64,000 nt of DNA from Utricularia gibba (taxonomy: Eukaryota > Streptophyta > Magnoliopsida > Lamiales > Lentibulariaceae), in the NCBI GenBank assembly GCA_002189035.1, contig CM007991.1:2046001-2110000 (forward strand). The letters run 5' to 3'. The notes beneath the pieces are model-generated. The model had not been told where the DNA came from. It saw only the letters and a list, made by a program, of their open reading frames with translations, and did no database searches. A program made the translations under genes and the position numbers. Below are positions 29,216 through 39,646 of the stretch, piece after piece. Position 1 is the first letter of the stretch. Every line of letters starts with the position of its first letter.

Positions 29216-29262
29216 AAACCTGGGACCTCGGACTCTCAAACACCTACTCCGCAAAATGCTGG
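29216..29262 (-). repeat. SINE-like fragment, copy 2 (diverged)
   Basis: On the minus strand this reads ATTTTGCGGAGTAGGTGTTT then GAGAGTCCGAGGTCCCAGG. It shares the TTTTGCGGAG core and GTCCGAGGT with the element at 27337-27385, but its B-box is degenerate. The two are probably remnants of one family. Confidence 0.35.
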
Positions 29263-29465
29263 AATTCTCAATTTTGTCCCTTTCAAGTGTGTCTTTTCAA
29301 TTATTTTTTAATCTGAATACTTGGGTGCAATATTCTTTTATACGAAAATTAAAATATTCATAGAAATAATATATTTTTTATTAGTAATGTTGTAGGATGG
29401 GGATTTAGGTTGGGAGTGCAGTATGAGTTATGTTTAATAGATGAGGCAGATGTGACTTGTGAGTG

Positions 29466-29491
29466 ATATATATAGAGAGAGAGTGTGTGTG
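29466..29491 (+). repeat. Compound microsatellite (TA)n(GA)n(GT)n
   Basis: TATATATAGAGAGAGAGTGTGTGTG is a short compound dinucleotide repeat upstream of the myosin gene. It is a likely length-polymorphic marker and has no other evident role. Confidence 0.8.
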
Positions 29492-29950
29492 TTGGGTGCT
29501 AAGTTTGGATTGTACGGATCGACAATTTGAGTTATCATGGTGTACATTTTAATTATTATTTTTTTTGAATGGGTGTGCTAGTTATAGTTGGAAGTTGGAA
29601 CACATGCCCGAAAATAAATAATAAATAAATAAAAGTAGGGGGGCAACGTTCATGAAAATTATTTAAAATAATGAATTGTAATAATCCCAACGCTTTTGAT
29701 GGTTCGGAATTCCGACGCGCCAGATTCACTGCATCTGTTAAATCTCTGCAAGAACTGCTGCTCTCTGACTCCGGCCAGTGGAGCCGCAGCACTTCATGTC
29801 TCCGCTTTGCTTTCTTTGGTTTTGATGCCTGTCCGAGGTCGAAGGCTGTGACCACCACGGTTGGTTTTGTGGGATTGAAATAAGATGCAGTTTCGATGAA
29901 GAAACTTTGAAGTGGATTTTTCTTGAACTATGAACATTTAGAAATCGAAG

Positions 29951-32900
29951 ATGATGATGGCGGTTTCGCCAAGTTTTGTTGCGCGTAGCTCGTTGGAGGA
30001 AATGTTGGAGTCCCTCCAGCGACGAGACGAGGCTGAGAACGTGGAAGACAAACCTCCTGCGCTTCCACCGCGTCCCAAATCGAATCCTCGGACTCGTCCT
30101 CCGTCCGCCAAGCGCCGCCTTCCAGAAGGCTCGAGTGTTTCTCAAACCGAGATGCTGATGAATTGTGAGGGGAAGGGAGAAGCGAATCAGAAAGTTACCG
30201 AGAGGGAATCGACTTCTGCGTTGCGTGGATCAGAAGTTGTTAACGGAACTTCTTTTGAGGAGGAACAGGATTGCGAAATCGCCGATGCCGTCGTTCAGCC
30301 TTTAGGATATCGCCGGAGATTCGGTGACTCTGATAAGGATGTAGGTGTCGGAAATTTCTATAACAAGGTAAATTTTCAATTTTTTTCATCATTCCCAGTG
30401 ATGTTTATTACTAAAAAGTTCATCACTAGTCTTGATGCTGTACTAAATTTATTGTTTTTTAGGACATTGACTTTTATTCCTTACGGATCTCCTAGTTTAG
30501 ATGCAGCTTTGTACGTTATGTGTTACAAGCGTTTGAGTTCAGTCTACTTCCATCACCCGATTAAGAAAGGAAATTCCCCTCGGTTAGGGCAAGATTCTCT
30601 AAGGAAAAAATGCTTACTTTTTGTTGGTGTGTCCTGATTATTACTCCATTATAATGATTCTCATTCAGGGACTGTATGTCTGGTACCCTTCATCGGATGA
30701 TTGCTGGCAACAAGGGCAAGTAAAATCGATTTCGGGGGAAAAGGCTTCGGTTCTCTTTCCAGTTGATAGGGTATCATGTTATCTGGTTACTGCTTGTTGT
30801 TAATGTAAGAACTCATTGCTGATGCTACTATAGGTTGTTGCAGTTTGTCTGCAAGACCTCAGGCCTGCGAATCCAGAAATTCTTGATGCGGTTGACGATC
30901 TTAGGGAACTATGTTATCTGAATGAGCCATCTGTTCTTCACACTCTTCAGTGCAAGTATTCACAAGATATGATATATGTAAGTAGGAATTTGCAATAAAA
31001 TTGAAGACTGTTGATTGATCCTCTTCTTATTTTGTGTTTGTTTATAGACTAAAGCAGGTGGTGTTTTCATAGCTCTCAATCCTCTGAAAGACACCAATCT
31101 TTATGGGAAGGAGTTCATCACGGCATATAGAGATAAGCTTTCGAGTAGAGCTCATGTTTATGGTGTTGTGAATGAGGCATATGACAAAATGATGGCAGGT
31201 TCTACATTTTGTCATTAAATGTTGCTATTTGCCAGCTTGAGTTTTTATCCTATTTCTCCTTGTTTGTATTCTTTTTAATTTTCAGGTGGGGGAAACCAAT
31301 CTATCATAATCAGGTTTGATGAAGTACTTCAAGCATATTTTCATGTGAATTGGTTTTAATTGTTATGGTCTGTAGTGGCGAGAGTGGTTCTGGGAAAACA
31401 GAGACAGCTAAGAGAGCTTTGGAATATATGGCCGTGATTGGCAGTCGTGATGGAGGTTTTGAGTCGAAACTTTTGCACATCAGCTGTATTCTGGAGGCCT
31501 TTGGTAATGCTAAAACTGCCAGAAATGAGAACTCCAGCAGATTTGTAAGTACTAATTTATCTGCTTACGTTGTCCAATTTATGATCACCAATTTATTCAT
31601 GATTTTTCTGTAGGGAACTTTGTTTGAATTCCACTTTAGCAATGTGGGAAAAATATCAAGTGCACAAATACTGACCCGTAAGTGAATGTTGATTCCAAGT
31701 AGCGAACTCTTTAATGATGTTCTGAAGTTTATTGATCTCCTTGCTTATTGACTTTTTGCTTTGTTTCTGTGAATATTGACTCCCGCCTCCTGAATATATG
31801 AACCAGTCCTTGTTGAAAAGGTCTGTTTTTGTCTGAGAATGTCCATAGGAATCTAGCTTTTATCTTGTTAGTCATCTGACTTTTTGCAAAAAATTATGCT
31901 GTATCAGTCTAGAGTTGTTCACCTGGCGCAAGGGGAAAGATCATACCACATTTTCTATCAACTATGTTCTGGGGCATCTGCTGATCTAAGAGGCTTGTCT
32001 TGCATTTCTCGCTGCTTTTTTAACCATTCTTGCCCATCTACTTGAATCACCCCAAAATATGCTTTTATTTTTATTTTCAGGGAGGTTATGTTTAAAATCA
32101 GCATCTGAATACATCTATCTTAATCAGAGTAACTGCATTGGGATTCCTAATATTGATGACTCTCAGAAGTTTCATATCCTTAGGGTAATCAATTACCAAT
32201 CGCATGCGTTCGCTGCGTTGTGTCTAAGATAATTTATTGAATTCCTGAATCTTGCTAGGGAGCCTTAAATGCTGTTGGAATTTTCCAAGACAATCAGGAT
32301 CGTGTCTTTGAGCTGCTAGCTGCAGTGTTGTGGCTCGGAAATATTTCTTTTCTCGTAAATGATGATCAGACTCATGTGGAGGTTCTTCACAATGAAGGTA
32401 TGGGAACATTTTGCGATGCTTCACAGACAACTACCCAAACATTGATATTGATTGGTACCTTTGATCCACAGCCTTAAACTGTTCCGCCATTTTGATGGCC
32501 TGTAGTCAGGATGAACTGACTGCTGCATTGTCAACTCGTAAAATTAAAGCTGGAAAGGATGTCATCAGTGCGAGACTCACGTTGCAGCAGGTGGACACTT
32601 TGTTATTTTTTCCTTATTGCCTAGGCTTTTCTTGCATAATTGTATGGTACTGGGAGGTTTATGTTTGCTTGCGTTCTAGGAATCCACTTGGCGTTCTTAT
32701 GTTAATGCTTACTAATTTGGCTTCAGGCTGTTGAAAGAAGAGATGCACTGGCGAAGGTCATGTACACAAGTCTGTTCGACTGGCTAGTGGAGAAGATAAA
32801 TTTATACATTGCTATGGACAAAGATGATGCTTGGGGATCCATAAGCATTCTAGACATCTGTGGATTTGAAATATCTGAGGTAAAATCCATTTTTCTTTTG

Positions 32901-35698
32901 ATTAATTGTTAAGATGTTGCTTGCACGTTTGATGCCTCATATCAAATCTGCATTGGGCTTCAGAAAAACGGCTTTGAGCAATTCTGTAGAAACTACGCTG
33001 ATGAGAAGCTCCAGCAACATTTTAATCGTCATATGTTCATACTTGAGCAAGAGGTCAGCTTCTTGATGACATGCGACTCTTTGATTAGATTTCAGATTAC
33101 AAGTTCTTATTGCAGGCGTACAAACATGAAGGAATTCATTGGACAAACCTAAGCTTCAGGGATAACCATGACTGCTTGGATCTTTTCGAGAGGGTATTCC
33201 TTTATTTCTGATTCAAAGTCTTGTACCATTATGTTTATGTTTTACTGCTTTCATTTTATGCAGTAACCGTCACGCTTTTGTTCTGGAACAGGAACCAACT
33301 GGCTTGATCTCTCTACTGGATGAAGTGTCATCGTTGCCAAAGGCAACCAATTTAACCTTAGTCACTAAGCTTGCTCAGGAGTTGAGTGCTAGCAATTGCT
33401 TCAGGGTACAAAAGGACGGAACATTCAGCATTTCCCATTTGGCTGGAGAGGTTAGTTTTACTTGAGGCTTTTTCTGGAAATCTGTGATACAATTTTTTGT
33501 GTCGTGTGTAATTGATTGGTTTTTTTTTCGTGATCATTAAATTGCCGTAGGTTGTATACGATAACACTGAATTCTTGTTGAAGAATAGAGACCCCGTGTA
33601 TCCTGAAGTGATACAACTATTGTCATGCAGCAATGCACTTACCCAATTTTTTCGATTTAAGCAATTCCATGGTGAAGGCAAGACTTCACTACAGTCAGAA
33701 ATACAAAATCAGAGCTTCATCTTTAAACTCAAGGTAAAGTGTTTTTGCCCTACTTTGATGCGTTTTTTTAATCTAGTCTTAGCTGCTTCCAATTCCTGTG
33801 GAAATGCTATCCTTCTGTGGCATCTCCAGCATGTGGCCGCACCTGATGTGATTTTGATGGCATCGTTGCTGCAGGACCAGCTGTTAAAATTATTTCAGCA
33901 CCTTGATGCCACAAAGCCTCATTTCATTTACTGTGTGAGACCAAACAGTAAGAACGTTCCTGGCTTGTTTGAAGACAATCTTGCTCTGCAGCAGCTCCGC
34001 AGTTGCAGTGTTATTGACGCTGTCAAGATTTCTAAATACGGGTACCCCACAAGGATCAAAATTGAAGAATTTAGTCAAAGGTGTTTCCTGCATTTCTTAG
34101 TTAAGTAGTGTAATCTGCCAAATCCATGAACCTTTCCCGTGGAAGTCCAGTCCATATGGTTTCATATATTATTGCATTTTCAGATATGCGGTCCTCGTTC
34201 CGGAAAATGTATCTCAACAAGATTCCTTGTGCACATCAGTAGCTATCTTGCAGCACTGTGGAATTCTGCCGGAGATGCACCAAGTTGGCTACACAAATTT
34301 ATTCTTCCGGGCTGGACAGGTCAGTTCGTGTCTTCTTGGCCAAAGCAGTTATTTCCACTTCTTGGTTTACTGTGTAACGTAATACTGTTACTTGACAGTA
34401 TTTCACACATTCCAGAATGCTTACCGTTTATGGTGGCTGTATACAGATTGAAATTCTGGAGGATGCAAGAAAGAGGGCTTTGCAGTGTAACCCTGAGGTG
34501 CAATTTTGCTACGGTTGTCACATTTTTGAACTGAAAGGAGTAGCAACAACGTTGCAATCATGTGAGTGTGGCGTCTGGAACTTGATACTCTGTTTCTTTA
34601 TGCTCATTAGATGAACTTGAAAAACCTCTTCAGATGTTCGTGGTGAAATTGCGCGAAAAGAGTTCCAGAAATTAAGCCATTCGAGAAGGCAGAATGCTGC
34701 TGATGAGATGCATGATCAGCAGCAGCTCACGGCTGTCGTGCAAATACAGTCCCGTAAGCTCCATCTTCTTCCGTGCTGAAGGATCAATCAAAATGCATAA
34801 TCACATCTTTTTTGTGTGTACAGTAATTCGCGCTTGGTTGGTCAGAAAACGTCCTCCTACCCGCCCTTCAAATCGAACACAGTTCAAGGTTAGTGGATGA
34901 TGGATACTCGTGCGAGAAAGAGTATCTGAGTTTTTACTTGCCCTTCTGAATATGTGATGCTTCTTTCGAATCGTTGTCCCTTGGTTGAACAGGATCTGCT
35001 CCAGCAACCGTCGTCTGGTGATGAACTGCAAGTGCGAGTGTCGATGTTGGAAGCAGAGCTCCTAGCGAAGGAAAAAGAAAATGTGAGCCTAAGGAATCGA
35101 ATCAAGCAACTCGAGGCTCGATGGCCGCAATATGAAGCAAAGAAGTGGGAGAAGAAGAGATCTTTACAGGTTGGCTATCCCTTCATGTGCCTGTGGTAAC
35201 CGTATTGTGCTGATCAGAGTTCAGCCCATGCTGCAGATGAGGCTGGCAACAGAAAAACAGAGCAATGCCGGAGACTCTACAGCACAACCACGGAAGACGA
35301 ACGGAGTCCAATCTCCTGGATCTTCCTACTCAGATGAGTCGTGCACCGGGCCTGCAACACCTGGATGCAGCACACCTGCAAGATGTGCTGAGAGCAGCGC
35401 CGATGATGCTCCACATCAAAAAAATGCCAGGACTGCGAATACAATCGCAACTCTGGTTAAAGAGTTCGAGCAAGAGAGACGAGTTTTCGATGTCGAAGCT
35501 CGGGCCGTGGTCGATCCGAGGTCATCGGGAAGACAGTCTCTGAACCCTGTGGAGGAAGTTGAGCTGCTGAAATGCAGGTTCAAGTCCTGGCAGAGAGAGT
35601 TCGGGATCCGGCTGAGAGAAGCCAAGGCCAAGGCTTCTCGCCCAGAAGGGGAGAAGCATCGATGGAAATGGTGGGGCATCAAGAGAAGTCGATCGTAG
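29951..35698 (+). CDS. Class VIII myosin heavy chain
   Basis: Plant myosin VIII is an actin motor at plasmodesmata, endocytic sites and new cell walls. Twenty-four exons give 1159 residues: 29951-30367, 30669-30770, 30834-30977, 31048-31198, 31286-31313, 31376-31544, 31614-31677, 31807-31820, 31908-31992, 32081-32184, 32259-32397, 32472-32590, 32727-32879, 32964-33053, 33116-33193, 33292-33450, 33551-33733, 33875-34080, 34184-34319, 34447-34561, 34634-34753, 34824-34888, 34993-35169, 35237-35698. An N-terminal class VIII extension leads to an SH3-like [18 protein letters not shown], then the motor from ~220 to ~845. The P-loop is [10 protein letters not shown] (usual Ala is Ser), switch I NENSSRF and switch [11 protein letters not shown] motifs ([16 protein letters not shown]) precede a short coiled coil (~950-1005) and a basic tail ending [20 protein letters not shown]. 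Exon 8 is only 14 nt. The exon 9-10 junction can be read as GC-AG or, four bases on, GT-AG with the same length. Confidence 0.94.
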
Positions 35699-36266
35699 AA
35701 TTTGAACCGTGACTCGTGTCTCTACTCAGTATACAAACAAACACATGGTTGTACTCAGCACTGTTTGCCGATCTGAATTCAAATTCTACACAAGAGTGTC
35801 CGCCTTCCAGTTCATGAATTCCTTTGGAAGACAATGTTTCTGATCATGGTTTCCGGCCGACCGGAACATTTCCATCGGAGTTGATGGGAACATTTCCCTT
35901 GAATAATAATAAGTCAAAAAAGCAGACAAAATGTAAGCGTATCTTCCATCAACGTAGGCTGTTTGACTGGGCGGACCTCCTCACCTTTTCCAAACCCACA
36001 ATAAATTCAATCTTAATGCCTATGACTTTCCAGGTTGCATGATTCTCGAACCCATGCCCCGACTCAGCGTGAAGCAACTGCAAGCCGTCGTGCATACTGC
36101 AATGCAAAAATTCAGTTGAGGTTTCTGGGTTAGGCATTACAAGGAAGACTGTTCAAACAATTTATAGAGAGCAGTTCTATGTACTGGGGAGAAGGAGGAG
36201 GAGGTTAGGATGGGGGTTCTGGGCTTGCGACTACGGTAATTGGGCGAACAATGCAATGCTGGAGCA
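35699..36266. other. Convergent 3' ends of myosin VIII (+) and the receptor kinase (-)
   Basis: The 570 bp contain the two 3' UTRs. A segment at about 35945-36075 (GGGCGGACCTCC... CGAACCCATGCC) has a minus-strand GGTTCGA motif that could be transposon-derived, but it is not diagnostic. No gene was seen. Confidence 0.45.
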
Positions 36267-39200
36267 TCATTGTTTGAGAGGAGCATGGCAGTCTTCAGCT
36301 GACGAGCCGGATTCCGTTTCCCGGTAGTTGGATTCTATCAGCATTACGGCAACCTCCTGCATCGACGGCCGCTCGAAAGGGGACATGCTGGTGCAGAGAA
36401 GTGCAACTCTCAGGACGATGCTCATGTGATCCACAGTTGCCTCGTCGTCGAGGTTCAACCGGCTGTCCAGGATCTCGGGCCAATCGGATTCCGGGTTCGA
36501 TCGAATGTAGTTCCGAACCCATGTGACGAGATCGCCTCCTTGTTCCAGGGGCTGGACCGGAGTTTTCCCCGTTAGCAGCTCCAGGAGGACTACGCCGTAG
36601 CTGTAGACATCGCATTTCTCCGTGACCTTCATGGTGAATGCGTACTCTGCAGAGAAACCCACTAGCAGCATCAGTAAGTGAAATCAAGTCGAGGGAGGAC
36701 TGCTCTCACTCACCTGGCGCTATGTAGCCATAGGAACCGGCGACCGCCGAGACGGACTTTGACTGCGGCATGTCGATCACCTTCGCAAGGCCGAAGTCCG
36801 CCACGTGAGCTTCAAACCTGTCATCAAGCAGAATGTTGGTCGACTTGATGTCACGATGGATGATCCTGGGCGGCAATCGTGATGCAGGTAAGCAAGGCCT
36901 TCAGCAGCTCCAACAGCAATGGCGAACCTTGTAGGCCAGTCCAGGAGGTTAGAAGATGTGTCATGAAGGATTTCCCCCAAGCTTCCCTTGACATGTACTC
37001 ATAGAGCAGGAAGTTGGAACCTTGGTGGTAGCAGAAGCCATACAGCTTCACTATATTCCGATGCCTGATCTTACCGAGCGTTGAAATCTCGGCTCGAAAG
37101 CTCTTCTCAATGTTGTTACCTTCTCTGTTTGATGCTAGCCTCTTGACAGCAACTGTCTGAGCAGAATGCAGCACAGCCTTGTAAACTGTCCCCACTGCTC
37201 CTCTTCCAATGACAAAAGTGTCGTTAAAATTGTTGGTTGCCTCCACAAGATCCTGAAAGGTGAAGCCCTCCTTTGGAGGAAAATAGATATCAGATTCGTG
37301 GGGCGACGTGTCTTCATCTTGGGAGCAGACAGTCATGTTCACAGGATGGCATTTCATTAGGTATATGAGGACTGCAATCAGCACCAGAGACACTCCACCT
37401 ACAAAGGCAGCAACGGCAGTGATGATCACAGCTCGAGTTGAATTTGCTGCTTTATTCGTGTCAGGAACTTCAGGGTCGGTGCAGTTAGGAAGAGGGCCAC
37501 CGCAGAGGCCACTATTTCCGATGAAGCTACTGATGCTCAGGTTCTCAAACAATGGAACAGAAGGCAATGGCCCTGTCAAATCATTGAATGAGAAGTTGCA
37601 TCCCAGGAGGCTGGAAAGATTGGCAAATGTGGCTGGAATCTCACCCACCAAGTGATTGTTATTGAGGTAGAGGTACTCCAAGAGGATGAGGTTACCTATC
37701 TGGAATGGTATAGGCCCGGACAAGTTATTGTAACTGAGATTTAAAGCAACCTGGAGGCCAGCAAGATTTCCCAACTCCTCTGGTATGGTGCCTGATAGCA
37801 AGTTACCTCCCATCTGAAGTTCAATCAAATGAGGGAGGTTATCTAGTGCAGAAGGAATGCTCCCAGTGAACTCATTTTCAGACATGATAAGCCGTTCAAG
37901 CATGGAAAGTGTTTCCAAGCCATTAGGAATTGTGCCGGAGAAGCTATTCCGGCTAAGATCAAGTCTTTGCAGTGCTGTGCAGTTGAGAATTTCCTTTGGT
38001 ATCGAACCTGTTAAAAAGTTTGAAGACACATTGAGAGTCCCAAGCAGCGACAGATGCCCAATATCCTTTGGAAGCTCAGATGTGAAGTAATTGCTAGAGA
38101 GGTCTAACCTCTGCAGCTTTTGGCAGCTCCCTATCTCTGGAGGTATTGAACCAGTGAGCTGGTTATCAGCCAATTCTATGGCAGAGAGATTAACAAGCTT
38201 GCAAATTTCAGAAGGAAAGTTTCCAATAAGATGGTTACCGCTGAGACGAATCTGCACCAAAGAATTACACTGAATGACACCTAAAGGAATGCGTCCATGT
38301 AAACTATTATACTCAAGATTCAGCAACATCAAGTTTGAGTTGCGGCAAATATGAGGAGGAATTCTGCCAGTAAGCTGATTGTTGGAAAAATCAACAACCC
38401 ATAGTTTACTGTATAGGCCGAGATGCCTTGGTATTGATCCATCCAAATTGTTATCAAACAGCTGCAACTGACTCATCCGAGGAAGATACTGAAAACTGGG
38501 AGGAATTGGTCCAGTCAAGTTGTTAATGGACAAATCTAGCTTCATCAGATTCTTCAGGCTGCCGAGTTCCGAAGGAATGGCACCAGTAAGATCATTTTGG
38601 AACAAGTAGAGCAGAGTCAGGTTCTGTATCTGAGCCAGTTCTGTTGGAATTTCCCCAGACAAGGAATTCTCTGAGAAATCAATTTCTAAGCATGAGCTAA
38701 GGTTCCCAATCTCCCTTGGGATGGTACCATTGATTGCATTTCTGTACAAGTACAAGTACATCAGGGACTTGATATTCCCAAGCTCAGCAGGAATCTCCCC
38801 AACAAGATCATTCTGATATAAAGCCAGAGTTTGAAGACTTGAACAGTTTCCAAGCTCCCTGGGAATGGATCCAGAGAGCTGATTATCCCAAAGAATGAGA
38901 TCCACTAGATTGCTAAGCATTCCTATCTCTTTAGGTAAGTTGCCTTGTATCTTATTCTGTGCAAGGCCAAGCGTCTGCAGTTGCGTACAAAGACCAACAC
39001 TGGCCGGTAAACTTCCAGAAATCTGGTTTTGACCAACCCTGAAAATTCTCAAGCTTGTCATGTTACCAAAAGATGCAGGCAAAGAGCCTGACAGGTTATT
39101 AGTGTATGCCACAAACTGCACAAGGGAGGTTAGTTTCCCAAACTCCTCTGGAATGGGACCAGATATCTGATTGTTGCATACATTCAAAGTTGTCAAACAG

Positions 39201-39646
39201 CGAAGGCTGCCCAGCTCCACTGGTATTATCCCAGTAAACCGATTGTTATTCAAGTAAAGAACTTCCAGCATCGAACAATTATTGATCTCTGGGGGAATGC
39301 TTCCAGTGAGCCCATTAAATGAAAGATCAAGATAAGTCAGATGGACCAAACTTCCAATACTGGAACTCAGAGTCCCTGAGAGGTTGAGAGAGCTCAAGTT
39401 AAGAAACCCCACAAATGGTTGGGAGCCTGATGTACAATTAACACCGACCCAATCACATGGAGTTGCGCTGTTGGGATTCCAGTTCCACAAAGCGTTTCTC
39501 GGATCCACAATTGCTTTCTTCAATTCAAGAAGGGAAAGACCATCATCTGTTAGTGCTTCCAAAGGATGAAACAGAACCACTAAAGCAATCAAAGTTCCTA
39601 TCCATCTCAACAAAAGACTACTTCTCAAGTCCATAGCCCAGGACAT
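36267..39646 (-). CDS. LRR receptor-like kinase (At5g63930/At2g33170 type), two apparent frameshifts
   Basis: Plasma-membrane LRR-XI receptor-like kinase. Exons are 39646-36714 and 36646-36267, with one short intron splitting GYIAP-EYAFTMK. A signal peptide ([19 protein letters not shown]) is followed by an LRRNT domain ([10 protein letters not shown]), about 25 plant-type LRRs (LTGSIPPEI..), a membrane span ([20 protein letters not shown]) and a Ser/Thr kinase with P-loop [13 protein letters not shown] and VAVKRL lysine. The HRDIK and DFGLAK motifs appear only if the frame is corrected. Two breaks occur in the kinase domain: EYMSR-GSLGEIL is interrupted at 36985-36987 (CCC on +) and [12 protein letters not shown] at 36868-36870 (GGG on +). 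Each is cured by one base; total 3313 nt is two short of 1105 codons. Upstream in-frame ATG at 39769 would add 41 residues before the signal peptide and is less likely. Confidence 0.9.

Larger units (their letters stand above)
27272..29950. other. AT-rich intergenic spacer with SINE-like remnants and microsatellites
   Basis: The 2.7 kb between the glucosidase and myosin genes has no supported gene. An open frame at 27394-27723 starts at TTG and has no known domain. Tracts include (GAA)n near 28922-28937 and a TA/GA/GT compound microsatellite at about 29466-29491. Three related AT-rich units lie at 29080-29220. The last ~350 bp before 29951 is the probable myosin promoter and leader. Confidence 0.5.

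Noticed and set aside
29671-29883. 70-residue open frame upstream of myosin VIII
   Set aside because: Lies in the probable promoter or leader, with no known domain; at most an upstream ORF.
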